Assembly (NCBI GenBank): GCA_021779695.1
Contig: JAJYAE010000043.1
Coordinates: 1 to 18,922, forward strand
DNA from: Acidobacteriota bacterium
GTDB lineage: Bacteria > Acidobacteriota > Terriglobia > Terriglobales > Acidobacteriaceae
Length of the DNA stretch: 18,922 nucleotides
Reading direction: 5' to 3'
Shown: piece after piece, positions 6,869 through 14,622 of the stretch
How the letters are laid out: each line of letters begins with the position of its first letter
Numbering within the stretch: the first letter of the stretch is position 1
Translations under genes and position numbers: made by a program
Notes under the pieces: model-generated
What the model was told of the DNA's origin: nothing
Database searches by the model: none
The model's input: only the letters and a program-made list of their open reading frames with translations

Positions 6869-6975
6869 AGGGCCTCTCGAGGAGCGTCTTGTGGGACCGA
6901 ACGTTACCGAGTGCGAACCTTCCGCGCAATCGGCGTGTCAAGACTCTCTGAAAGGAAGATTACTCTTACTTGGAC

Positions 6976-7002
6976 TGCGGTGCATAGAGATTCGACACCG
7001 CA
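6976..7002. repeat. Inverted repeat in the pdxT to cox3 interval
   Basis: TGCGGTG (6976-6982) and CACCGCA (6996-7002) form perfect 7-base arms around a 13-base loop. It lies downstream of pdxT and upstream of the oxidase gene on the same strand. It could terminate the pdx operon or structure the oxidase leader. There is no T tract next to it, so a terminator role is weak. Confidence 0.35.
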
Positions 7003-7045
7003 TTCCTTCCTAATCAAACTCTTTTTGATGGCTATGGAGGGCAAT

Positions 7046-7642
7046 TTACCGGCGGTTTGCAGAGTCAACCAGCTCTAAAAAGGCCAGGTGGACACGCCGG
7101 TCATGAGACAGCTCCGGATGGAAAGTCGCGGCCAGGATATGCCCTTGACGAATCAGGACGGGATCTCCGTCTCGGCGGGCAAGCACCTCAACCCCTTCAC
7201 CGACCTGGAGGATTCTTGGCGCACGGATAAAGACCATCTCCAGTGGGCCACCGGGTAAGGAAGTGGGCGCGGTAAGGATGGATGAATCAATCTGGCGGCC
7301 ATAGGCATTGCGCTGAACGGTGGCATCGAGAAGCCCCAGCGAGCGTTGCGTCGGATTGAGCACCTGGCGTGCAAGAAGAATTGCACCCGCGCACGTGCCA
7401 AAGACCGGATTCGATGCGCAGTATCGCTGCAAAGCATGGAAGAAATGGTGTTTGTCCAGGAACTTGAGCATCGTGGTGGACTCGCCTCCGGGCAATACGA
7501 GTCCCGCCAACGGTTCAAGTTCCTCTGGTTTACGGACCGCGACTGGCTCAGCACCTGCCTCCTCAAGGGCGGCAGCGTGAGCCGCGTAGTCTCCCTGGAT
7601 GGCCAGCACTCCAATGCGCTTCGGCGCGGGGACGTGGGTCAA
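7046..7642 (-). CDS. pdxT: Pyridoxal 5'-phosphate synthase glutaminase subunit
   Basis: PdxT is a class I glutamine amidotransferase. It releases ammonia from glutamine and passes it to PdxS, which builds pyridoxal 5'-phosphate in the DXP-independent route. The 198-residue product shows the glycine loop PGGES (51-55), the nucleophile Cys84 in FGTCAG, and the His175/Glu177 pair in FHPEL. The start appears to be TTG at 7642, preceded by AGGAG with an eight-base spacer; no better start precedes the conserved IGVLAIQGDYAAH. It follows pdxS after 27 bases, so the two are one operon. Confidence 0.96.
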   Translation of the reverse strand: MTHVPAPKRIGVLAIQGDYAAHAAALEEAGAEPVAVRKPEELEPLAGLVLPGGESTTMLKFLDKHHFFHALQRYCASNPVFGTCAGAILLARQVLNPTQRSLGLLDATVQRNAYGRQIDSSILTAPTSLPGGPLEMVFIRAPRILQVGEGVEVLARRDGDPVLIRQGHILAATFHPELSHDRRVHLAFLELVDSANRR

Positions 7643-7669
7643 CCTTCGTTCTCCTGTGGGGCGAGGACT

Positions 7670-8623
7670 CTACCAGCCGCGGGTCTGCAGCAGCTGGGCT
7701 TCTTCAATGGCAGCGGCAGCCAGACCTTTCATGGTTCCGGTCACCTGTTCTGAGACTTCGGCAAGGATCTTGGGGTCATTGTAGTGCGTGGTCGCCGTCA
7801 CGATCGCTTTGGCGCGGCTAACAGCTTCCTCCCGCTCCTTGGGGTTGTTCTCCACATCGAGGGGTGTGGCCCGTTCCTTCATGAAGATCCCTGAGCCAAC
7901 AAAGATAGCTTCCGCGCCGAGCTGCATCATGAGCGCGGCATCGGCCGGCGTGGCAATTCCTCCAGCTGAGAAGTTGGGGACAGGAAGCTTGCCGGTCTGC
8001 GCCACCATACGGATGAGTTCATAAGGAGCCTGGTGTTCCTTGGCCGCTGCGTACAGTTCCTGATCACTTAAAACAGTCAGGGCCTTCATCTCCTTCACAA
8101 TCTGGCGCATGTGCTGGACGGCATGGACCACGTCTCCAGTACCCGCTTCGCCCTTGGTCCGAATCATCGCGGCGCCTTCTGCAATGCGCCGCAGCGCTTC
8201 TCCAAGATTGCGCGCCCCGCAGACAAAGGGAGTGGTGAAAGCATGCTTGTCAATATGATGAGACTCGTCGGCCGGGGTCAGGACCTCGCTCTCGTCAATA
8301 AAGTCGACGCCTAGTTCCTGAAGGATCTGCGCTTCAGCAAAATGGCCGATCCGAGCCTTGGCCATGACCGGGATTGAAACGGCCTGGATGATTTGCTTGA
8401 TGAGGCTGGGCTTTGCCATCCGCGCCACGCCACCTTCGGCACGAATCATCGCAGGGACGCGTTCAAGAGCCATCACCGAGACGGCACCTGCCTCCTCCGC
8501 AATCCGCGCCTGCTCCACGTTCATGACGTCCATGATGACGCCACCCTTCAGCATCTCAGCCAGGCCCACCTTCAGCCGCAGGCTCGTCGATGTAAAACCA
8601 TTCTTTTCATTTGGTTTCGACAT
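7670..8623 (-). CDS. pdxS: Pyridoxal 5'-phosphate synthase subunit PdxS
   Basis: PdxS is the (beta/alpha)8 synthase that condenses ribose 5-phosphate, glyceraldehyde 3-phosphate and ammonia into pyridoxal 5'-phosphate; it forms a dodecamer decorated by PdxT. The 317-residue protein keeps the key groups: Asp32 in VIMDVMN, the Schiff-base Lys89 in [10 protein letters not shown], the second lysine Lys157 in RTKGEAGTG, and the phosphate-binding [12 protein letters not shown] and FVGSGIF loops. It is slightly longer than usual because of a short extra N-terminus. ATG at 8623 was chosen for the GAGG ribosome site nine bases upstream; a TTG at 8638 overlaps that site. Its product is the cofactor for transaminases and related enzymes. 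Confidence 0.97.
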   Translation of the reverse strand: MSKPNEKNGFTSTSLRLKVGLAEMLKGGVIMDVMNVEQARIAEEAGAVSVMALERVPAMIRAEGGVARMAKPSLIKQIIQAVSIPVMAKARIGHFAEAQILQELGVDFIDESEVLTPADESHHIDKHAFTTPFVCGARNLGEALRRIAEGAAMIRTKGEAGTGDVVHAVQHMRQIVKEMKALTVLSDQELYAAAKEHQAPYELIRMVAQTGKLPVPNFSAGGIATPADAALMMQLGAEAIFVGSGIFMKERATPLDVENNPKEREEAVSRAKAIVTATTHYNDPKILAEVSEQVTGTMKGLAAAAIEEAQLLQTRGW

Positions 8624-8683
8624 AATCTCTGACCTCAAACGTCAATATGTCGCGGACACATGGAGCATTGCGCTCGGGTTCTG

Positions 8684-8724
8684 GCGACACAGTTCAGTGT
8701 AGCAGCGAAAAGGGTGCGAAGCCA
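8684..8724 (-). promoter_or_regulatory. Candidate pdxS promoter with overlapping dyad
   Basis: On the minus strand TACACT (8701 down to 8696) resembles a -10 element, with a poor -35 TGGCTT 17 bases upstream (8724 down to 8719). An inverted repeat GCGACAC-N6-GTGTAGC (8684-8703, six of seven pairs) covers the -10, which would suit a repressor. Both calls rest on pattern only. Confidence 0.3.
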
Positions 8725-8740
8725 CTTGAGAGCGCGAGCA

Positions 8741-8839
8741 ATGTGGACCGTGCAAAAAGATGAGAAGGATCTAATCTTCTGTCCCCGCTGTCTGGGCCCT
8801 CTGCTGCAAGGGTTCCGGGCAAATGGTCACAACGACTGA
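8741..8839 (+). CDS. Possible 32-residue CxxC microprotein
   Basis: An ATG at 8741 opens a 32-codon frame with the segment LIFCPRCLGPLLQGF, containing one CPRC knuckle of the kind found in zinc ribbons. It overlaps the start of the next gene by 17 bases in a different frame. The ribosome site is weak (GAGAGCGCGAGC just upstream). It may be a leader for the flagellar operon or a chance frame; I lean to chance. Confidence 0.25.
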   Translation: MWTVQKDEKDLIFCPRCLGPLLQGFRANGHND

Positions 8840-9182
8840 ACTACCGCGGCGGCTTGAAGACCCACACCGTGAGCCGATGTCCAGAGAACTCTCTGCAACT
8901 GCAGTTGAGGAAGCCCTGGTTCCGGTCCTGGCGAACGATGAGCGAGCACCGATGGCTATCACGGGGCCGCTGACTTTGCTCCCGGTTCAGCTGGAAGTTG
9001 CCATACCGATACGCGACTTTCGTGTTCGAAATCTGCTCACTCTGGCGCGAGACCAGGTCATTGAAACCCAATGGTGCCACAGCGAAGATCTTCCGCTCTC
9101 GGCAGATGATGTGCAGCTCGCGTGGAGTGAATTCGAAGTGATGGAGACAGCACTGTGCGTCCGGGTCACGCGGTTGGCCTAG
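8823..9182 (+). CDS. SpoA-domain protein, FliN-like, at the head of the export-gate genes
   Basis: A 119-residue protein whose second half matches the SpoA (FliM/FliN C-terminal) fold: LLPVQLEVAIPIRDFRVRNLLTLARDQVIETQ, then LPLSADDVQLAWSEFEVMETALCVRVTRLA. In flagellar switches this fold forms the C-ring and binds the FliH export complex. Its position just before fliO-P-Q-R is where fliN usually sits. It lacks several glycines typical of FliN (for example LSADDVQLAWSEF in place of a glycine-containing turn), so it may be a divergent paralogue. The first 50 residues are variable. ATG at 8823 has only a modest AAGGG site; ATG at 8877 is a possible alternative start. A second, more typical FliN domain is encoded at 16496. 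Confidence 0.7.
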   Translation: MVTTTELPRRLEDPHREPMSRELSATAVEEALVPVLANDERAPMAITGPLTLLPVQLEVAIPIRDFRVRNLLTLARDQVIETQWCHSEDLPLSADDVQLAWSEFEVMETALCVRVTRLA

Positions 9183-9219
9183 ACAGGAAGATGCGCCCAG
9201 TGGCGAACGGAAAGGGAAG

Positions 9220-9513
9220 ATGATGCAACGCGTGGACAAGAAGAGAGGGAGTGCAACGAGGATGCAGGCCGGTCTGGGTGCGTGGCTGCTGCAATGGGCC
9301 CGCAGGCGCCAGCCTCAGCGCGCTCAGTTGATCCTGGTGGAACGGATCACGCTGGCGCCGCGCCAATCGTTATCTCTCGTGGAAGTCGAAGGCAAACGGA
9401 TTCTCGTCGCGACCGCAGGAGAAGGAGCTCCCGCGTTCTATACGCTTGAAACCCATCACGTCGCTTCCAGCCCCCATTCTGACTCGAAACCTGCGGGGAG
9501 GGTCTCATGGTAG
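9220..9513 (+). CDS. fliO: FliO-like flagellar biosynthesis protein
   Basis: FliO helps assemble the FliP ring of the flagellar export gate. This 97-residue protein has the FliO core LILVERITLAPRQSLSLVEVEGKRILVATAGEGAPAFYTL at about residues 37-76. It lies directly before fliP and overlaps it by seven bases, as FliO genes commonly do. The N-terminal region before the core (GLGAWLLQWARRR) is only weakly hydrophobic, so the usual membrane anchor is short or missing. The call rests on the core pattern plus gene order. ATG at 9223 is an alternative start with similar support from the AAGGG site. Confidence 0.7.
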   Translation: MMQRVDKKRGSATRMQAGLGAWLLQWARRRQPQRAQLILVERITLAPRQSLSLVEVEGKRILVATAGEGAPAFYTLETHHVASSPHSDSKPAGRVSW

Positions 9514-10211
9514 CCCTCTGGACGGCCAAGAACCTTGCGTCCGCGGCTCCCTCGCTCCTGCCGGACCTGAGCGTCCGGCTTCGTCCCACGGACTCGACCC
9601 CCTGGACGATTCTCTTTGTGCTGACGCTGGTGACATTACTGCCAGCCATTGCAATGTGCATGACACCGCTGGTGCGCCTGATGGTGGTTTTCCACTTTCT
9701 TCGACAGGCACTCGGAACGCAGACTGCGCCATCCAATCCGACCCTGCTCGGCCTCGGTCTGATGATGACGTGGTTTCTGATGACGCCGGTCCTCACGCAG
9801 GTCGATCAGGTGGCGGTTGAACCCTACAGGGCTGGGCAGATTACGGGATGGCAGGCTCTGGATCTGGGTTCGGCGCCAGTCAAAAGCTTTTTGCTGCGCT
9901 ATGCGCGGGAAAAAGATCTGGCCTTGTTTGTCGCAGCCGGGCAGGTTCCGCGGCCCAATCGTCCTGAGGACCTGCCGATGCGGGTAGTGATCCCTGCCTA
10001 CATTCTGTCGGAGCTCAAGGCTGGATTTTCCATCGGCGCGGTTCTATTTCTACCTTTCCTGCTGATCGACATGGTGACGGCGGCCATCACGACGTCGATC
10101 GGGATGTTCCAGCTGCCTCCCGTGGTGGTTTCTACCCCCTTGAAGATCCTGCTCTTCGTCATGGTGGATGGTTGGAACCTTCTGGCGGGTTCGCTTTTGA
10201 AGAGCTTTTGA
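9507..10211 (+). CDS. fliP: Flagellar type III export gate protein FliP
   Basis: FliP forms the five-subunit core of the flagellar export gate in the inner membrane. The 234-residue product carries the conserved first half: TILFVLTLVTLLPAIAMCMT, then RLMVVFHFLRQALGTQTAP. The cytosolic-periplasmic middle part follows, then LPMRVVIPAYILSELKAGF, IGAVLFLPFLLIDMVTAAI and the closing QLPPVVVSTPLKILLFVMVDGW. The ATG at 9507 has GGGGAGGG four to six bases upstream. The region before the first membrane segment is short and lacks a clear signal peptide, which many FliP proteins have. fliQ follows after nine bases. Confidence 0.95.
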   Translation: MVALWTAKNLASAAPSLLPDLSVRLRPTDSTPWTILFVLTLVTLLPAIAMCMTPLVRLMVVFHFLRQALGTQTAPSNPTLLGLGLMMTWFLMTPVLTQVDQVAVEPYRAGQITGWQALDLGSAPVKSFLLRYAREKDLALFVAAGQVPRPNRPEDLPMRVVIPAYILSELKAGFSIGAVLFLPFLLIDMVTAAITTSIGMFQLPPVVVSTPLKILLFVMVDGWNLLAGSLLKSF

Positions 10212-10220
10212 GGAGAGTGC

Positions 10221-10490
10221 ATGACGCCCGACATGGTAACCGAGTTGCTGCGCCACTTGTTGCGCGAGGCGATGGTCATTGCCGCTCCTGTGCTGGTTGC
10301 TACTGTACTGCTGAGTTTTGCACTGAGCCTGTTGCAGACACTCACGAGCCTGCAGGAGCAGTCGCTGACGACCGTCCCAAGGCTGGCTGCCGTGGCCGTC
10401 ATCCTTCTAGCCGGGCTGCCCTGGTTTCTGCATCGCATGTCGGACTATACGCGCCTGCTCATCTCTGACCTGCACCGCTACCTTGGCTGA
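10221..10490 (+). CDS. fliQ: Flagellar export gate protein FliQ
   Basis: FliQ is a two-helix hairpin protein that wraps the FliP-FliR core of the export gate. The 89-residue length and the pattern fit: an N-terminal amphipathic part (MVTELLRHLLREAMVIAAPV) and a first membrane segment. The conserved loop SLLQTLTSLQEQSLTTVPRL and a second segment (AAVAVILLAGLPWFLHRM) follow. A GAGGAGAG site precedes the ATG. It is the usual neighbour of fliP and fliR. Confidence 0.95.
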   Translation: MTPDMVTELLRHLLREAMVIAAPVLVATVLLSFALSLLQTLTSLQEQSLTTVPRLAAVAVILLAGLPWFLHRMSDYTRLLISDLHRYLG

Positions 10491-10510
10491 CCTTCTTTGT
10501 GAGGATCACG

Positions 10511-11287
10511 ATGCCTGCATGGAACCAATTTTGGAGCTCCACCATCCTGGTGTTGATTCGCCTGAGTGCGGTCGCCGCATGGGCTCCCTATTTCTCCTCA
10601 ATCGCCTTGCCCGCGCGAACGAAGGCGATCTTCGTTCTGCTGATGGCGACCCTTCTGGCGCCGGTGATTGCCGAACTGCCTGAATCCCATCCCACTCTCG
10701 GGCTTGCTGCAATTCTGAGCGAGGTCGCGGTGGGAATGCTCTTTGGGCTGACTCTGGCCCTGCTCAACGAGATGCTGACCTTTGCAGGCGAGATGATCGG
10801 TCTGCAGTTGAGCTTCTCGCTTGTCAACTTACTCGACCCATCCTCCACGATTCAAACTCCGCTGATGGGCGAATTATTTCAACTCTTGGGCACACTGGTC
10901 GTGATCACCGGAGGGCTCGACCGGATCCTGCTGCGTTCACTTGTTCGCAGCTTTCGCGCCGCGCCGCTCGGTGCCTTTGTCCTGCCCCCTCTGACGTCCG
11001 CAGTTTTGATTCGGGCCACCGGCGGAATCTTTCTGGCCGGACTGGAGCTGGCCGCGCCCGTTCTGGCGGCGACTCTTCTGGTCGACGTCGCAGTCGCGCT
11101 GATGGGTAAGTTGAGCCCGCAGCTTCCTGTGATGTCCTTGACGGTGCCTATCAAAACCATGGCGGGCTTCATGCTTCTGGCAGCGTCTCTGGCTGTTTGG
11201 CCCCGTTTTATTGAAGGGCACTTTGACCACCTCCTCGACATGGCACAGCACTTGATAGCGACCGGTTCCTCCAGAGTGAGTGGCTAG
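10511..11287 (+). CDS. fliR: Flagellar export gate protein FliR
   Basis: FliR completes the FliP5-FliQ4-FliR export gate core. The 258-residue protein is mostly hydrophobic with several membrane segments. It keeps the FliR features LVLIRLSAVAAWAPYFSS, PARTKAIFVLLMATLLAP, the central GEMIGLQLSFSLVNLLDP loop and a C-terminal LPVMSLTVPIKTMAGF segment. ATG at 10511 was chosen because GAGG lies six bases upstream; a GTG at 10499 overlaps that site. flhB follows after three bases. Confidence 0.95.
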   Translation: MPAWNQFWSSTILVLIRLSAVAAWAPYFSSIALPARTKAIFVLLMATLLAPVIAELPESHPTLGLAAILSEVAVGMLFGLTLALLNEMLTFAGEMIGLQLSFSLVNLLDPSSTIQTPLMGELFQLLGTLVVITGGLDRILLRSLVRSFRAAPLGAFVLPPLTSAVLIRATGGIFLAGLELAAPVLAATLLVDVAVALMGKLSPQLPVMSLTVPIKTMAGFMLLAASLAVWPRFIEGHFDHLLDMAQHLIATGSSRVSG

Positions 11288-11290
11288 ACT

Positions 11291-12445
11291 ATGGCAGGCG
11301 ATCGCACAGAACAGGCAACTCCACACCGCAGGGAGCAGGCTCGCAAAGAGGGCGATCTGCTCCACAGCCGGGAGCTTTCCGCAGCCGCAGGCACGCTGGC
11401 GGGCGTGATGACACTGCAGCTGGTCACCGGGCGGGCGGTCCAGGCATGGCAGGCAGGGCTGATCGCATGCATTGACCTGGGCACTTCGGCGCGCTGGGAA
11501 GCCCCTGCTCTCGATCCCACGCTGCGAGCACTCCGGATCGTCCTTCTGGCCATGCTCCAGCCTGTGGGCGTAGTCATGGTCGCGGTTGTCGCGGCGGCGC
11601 TTGGAGCGGCGCTGTTGCAGGCGGGCGGTTTCCAAATCCACATGGAGGCAGTTGAATGGAAGTTCGACCGCCTCAATCCGGTGACCAACTTGCAGAATCT
11701 TTTCTCCCTGCGTTCTGCATCGCGCCTCGCCAAGTCCATTGTTCCTGCCGCAGTGCTGGGAGTTGTCGCTGCGCACCAACTCGAACATCAAGCGACGATC
11801 CCACCTCTCTCCAGTGCGCGACTCGAGATCCTCTTCCGTGATCTGTTCGTGACGCTGGCCGCAGCGGCGTGGCTGTTGTTTGGCTGGTCTCTCGTGGATT
11901 ACGTGGTGGAGTGGAGGAGCCGGGAACAACGGCTGAAGATGAGCCGCGAGGACCTGCGACAGGAATTCAAGGAGACTGAGGGCAACCCACAGATTCGCAG
12001 CCGAGTTCGCGGACTGCAAAGACAGATGCGGCGTCGCAAGGTGAAAGCCGATGTGTCAAAGGCGGCAGTGGTGCTGACCAATCCAACACACTATGCCGTC
12101 GCGCTTGGCTTTGACTTTTTAACCATGGACGCGCCGAAAGTACTCGCGAAAGGCCGGAATCTTCTGGCCGAGGAGATCAAAGCGGAAGCCCGATGGGCCG
12201 GGGTGCCGATCATCGAAAATCCGCCACTCGCGCGGTCGCTCTACCGAACGGTCGAAGTCGGCCGAGCCATCCCAACCCAACTCTATGCCGCAGTCGCGGC
12301 GATTCTGGCCTACCTCTACCGGCAAAGAGTGGAGGAAGAAATGCGGGAGCAGCGGCTACGCAGAAACGCAGCGCGTACGGACCATTCTCCTTCCCCAACG
12401 CCAATGCCCGTGCTGCTGCCGCCCTTTGAAGGAGGAGCGAAATGA
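11291..12445 (+). CDS. flhB: Flagellar export switch protein FlhB
   Basis: FlhB controls the change in export from hook to filament proteins by cutting itself between Asn and Pro of an NPTH motif. The 384-residue protein has the typical start TEQATPHRREQARKEGDLLHS and four membrane segments. The linker KMSREDLRQEFKETEGNP leads to the cleavage site NPTHYAVAL at Asn264. The C-terminal domain continues with ARWAGVPIIENPPLARSLY and ends in a variable basic and proline-rich tail. The stop overlaps the flhA start as ATGA, suggesting coupled translation. Confidence 0.97.
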   Translation: MAGDRTEQATPHRREQARKEGDLLHSRELSAAAGTLAGVMTLQLVTGRAVQAWQAGLIACIDLGTSARWEAPALDPTLRALRIVLLAMLQPVGVVMVAVVAAALGAALLQAGGFQIHMEAVEWKFDRLNPVTNLQNLFSLRSASRLAKSIVPAAVLGVVAAHQLEHQATIPPLSSARLEILFRDLFVTLAAAAWLLFGWSLVDYVVEWRSREQRLKMSREDLRQEFKETEGNPQIRSRVRGLQRQMRRRKVKADVSKAAVVLTNPTHYAVALGFDFLTMDAPKVLAKGRNLLAEEIKAEARWAGVPIIENPPLARSLYRTVEVGRAIPTQLYAAVAAILAYLYRQRVEEEMREQRLRRNAARTDHSPSPTPMPVLLPPFEGGAK

Positions 12446-14544
12446 GTTCGACAGTTCTGCCGTCCTCCACGATGCATGCGCGGCCGGCTCTTCTGCGCCT
12501 GCGCGAGTTCATGCTTCCGCTGGCTGCCATCAGCGTCATCTTTGTGATGCTGGTTCCTTTGCCAGCCGCAGGGCTGGATCTTCTGCTTGCGCTGTCAATG
12601 GCGGCATCGATTGTTGTCTTTCTGACGGCTGTACAGATCCGGCGTGCTGTCGAGTTGAGCGTTTTTCCTACACTGCTCCTTCTCCTCACGCTCTTTCGGC
12701 TCGCACTCAACATCGCCTCAAGCCGCCGCATCCTGCTTCACGGCTCGGAAGGAACTGGAGCGGCCGGCAAAGTCATTGAAGCTTTCGGCCAATTTGTTGT
12801 AGGCGGCAACTATGTGGTTGGCTTCGTACTCTTTCTCGCCTTGATTGCGATTCAGTTCCTTGTGGTCTCGCATGGCGCCGTGCGAACAGCCGAGGTGACG
12901 GCACGATTCACTCTCGATGCGCTTCCCGGCAAGCAGATGGCCATCGATGCGGATATGAATGCAGGCCTGATTGACGAGGCTGAGGCGCGGCGCAGGCGGC
13001 AGGCCATTGCACGGGAAGCGGAGTTCTACGGAGCCATGGATGGCGCGGCCCGCTTCAACCAGCGAGACTCCCTGGCGACAATCTTGATCACGTCGATCAA
13101 CATCGTTGCAGGCCTGCTCATTGGTACGCTGCAGCAGGGCGTCGATCTGAGCGAGGCAGTTCGCACCTACACCGTCCTGACAGTTGGGGATGGCCTGGTT
13201 ACCTTGATTCCCTCGCTGCTCGTCTCGGTGGCGGGTGGCGTGACGTTGACGCGCGCCAACTCCTCCGGAATGCTGAGCGAGGAGATCCAGCAACAACTGC
13301 TTGCGCGTCCAAGCACCTTGTATCTGGCCAGTCTCGTCGCTGCTGCCATGTGTCTGGTGCCCGGCCTTCCCAAGGTGCCTTTTCTGCTGGTGGCTGGCGG
13401 ATTGTTCTGGGCCGCCCGGAGTGTTTCCGCCGTTGCTGCAACGGATGCGGCGCCTGACGCACAGCGCGTCGAGAAGAAGGCAACGGAACAATCGCATGGA
13501 TCTGATCTGGCTCATTTGCTGCGGCTCGAGGATCTGACCCTTGAGATCGGCTTCCAGCTAATCCCACTGGTGGATGAGAAACAGGGGGGTGCGCTCCTTC
13601 ATCGGGTTCGCTCCTTGCGCAAGCATTTGTCGACCGAATTGGGCTTTTTGATTCCTCCCGTGCACATCTCCGACAATCTCCGACTCAAGCCGCGTGAGTA
13701 CGTTTTTTCCCTCCGGGGAATCGAGATCGGGCGCTGGCAAAGCGAAGGAACCCAACTGCTCGCGGTCTCGGGCGATCCGGGACGGAGGCCGCTGCCGGGA
13801 CGTGAAACGCGCGAGCCAGCGTTTGGTGTACCAGCGGTATGGATCGCGCCATCTCTTGAGGAACAGGCAATCGCGGCAGGCTATTCAGTGGTGGATGCCG
13901 TCACGGTGATGACGACGCACCTGGGCGAACTGATCCGCAGCCACGCAGGCGAATTACTGGGCAGGGCGGAGATGAAGCGCTTATTGGATGGACTGAACGA
14001 AAGCCATCCCAAGCTGGTGGAAGAGCTCATTCCCAAGCTGCTGTCGCTGGGAGAGGTGAGCCGAGTGCTTGAGCAACTGCTCCGCGAGCGTGTCTCCATT
14101 CGAGATCTGGGCACGATTCTTGAGGCACTCGTGGACACCGCACCCGTTAACCGGCACCTGGTGGCGTTGGTCGAGGCGGCACGGCAGGCACTCGGAAGGC
14201 GCCTGGTTCAACCCCTCCTGGACGGGGACGGACAGCTCCCTGTTCTTCTACTCGACTCAAGCCTTGAAGAGGAAATTCTGGCAACTCTACAGCCGGAGGT
14301 GGCGTCGCGGATGCTGTCGGCAGGGAGCGCATCGGCCACTCCTTTGGTCCGGCGCCTCAGCGATTCTTTGAGACATCTCATCGGCTCCAGCGCGACCTTG
14401 GGCCTTCCGGTGCTTCTATGTCCAAGTCCGGCCCGCTACTACGTGCGGCGCTGGCTGGAACCGTTCCAGCCACGTTTAACCGTGCTGGCCGCCAGCGAAA
14501 TTCCGCCAGATATTGGATTGCGCCCGGCGGGCACCGTGCGTTGA
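12442..14544 (+). CDS. flhA: Flagellar export platform protein FlhA
   Basis: FlhA forms the nine-subunit ring under the export gate and couples proton flow to protein export. The 700-residue product has about eight membrane segments in its first half. The family signature between them includes ARFTLDALPGKQMAIDAD and the cytoplasmic FHIPEP region RRRQAIAREAEFYGAMDGA. The soluble C-terminal half (from about residue 350) includes LTLEIGFQLIPLVDE and VSIRDLGTILEALVDTA, which carry the chaperone-binding platform. It is of normal length. flhF and flhG, which often follow flhA, are absent; fliA comes next. Confidence 0.97.
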   Translation: MSSTVLPSSTMHARPALLRLREFMLPLAAISVIFVMLVPLPAAGLDLLLALSMAASIVVFLTAVQIRRAVELSVFPTLLLLLTLFRLALNIASSRRILLHGSEGTGAAGKVIEAFGQFVVGGNYVVGFVLFLALIAIQFLVVSHGAVRTAEVTARFTLDALPGKQMAIDADMNAGLIDEAEARRRRQAIAREAEFYGAMDGAARFNQRDSLATILITSINIVAGLLIGTLQQGVDLSEAVRTYTVLTVGDGLVTLIPSLLVSVAGGVTLTRANSSGMLSEEIQQQLLARPSTLYLASLVAAAMCLVPGLPKVPFLLVAGGLFWAARSVSAVAATDAAPDAQRVEKKATEQSHGSDLAHLLRLEDLTLEIGFQLIPLVDEKQGGALLHRVRSLRKHLSTELGFLIPPVHISDNLRLKPREYVFSLRGIEIGRWQSEGTQLLAVSGDPGRRPLPGRETREPAFGVPAVWIAPSLEEQAIAAGYSVVDAVTVMTTHLGELIRSHAGELLGRAEMKRLLDGLNESHPKLVEELIPKLLSLGEVSRVLEQLLRERVSIRDLGTILEALVDTAPVNRHLVALVEAARQALGRRLVQPLLDGDGQLPVLLLDSSLEEEILATLQPEVASRMLSAGSASATPLVRRLSDSLRHLIGSSATLGLPVLLCPSPARYYVRRWLEPFQPRLTVLAASEIPPDIGLRPAGTVR

Positions 14545-14622
14545 GGGCGAGCAGTTGGAGCCTTAGAGGGAATTTGCGCAACAGCAGTTGTGCGCAGCGG
14601 ACGAAGAGAGTTTGGAGGCTTT

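Noticed and set aside
8624..8822. Sigma-54 promoter for the flagellar cluster
   Set aside because: CTGGCGACACAGTTCA has the GG but lacks the GC of the -12 element at proper spacing; no convincing site found.
10937..12019. 360-codon minus-strand open frame
   Set aside because: Antisense to fliR and flhB; composition rich in His, Gln and Arg is typical of shadow frames.
12718..13515. 265-codon minus-strand open frame
   Set aside because: Antisense to the membrane half of flhA, with no family features.
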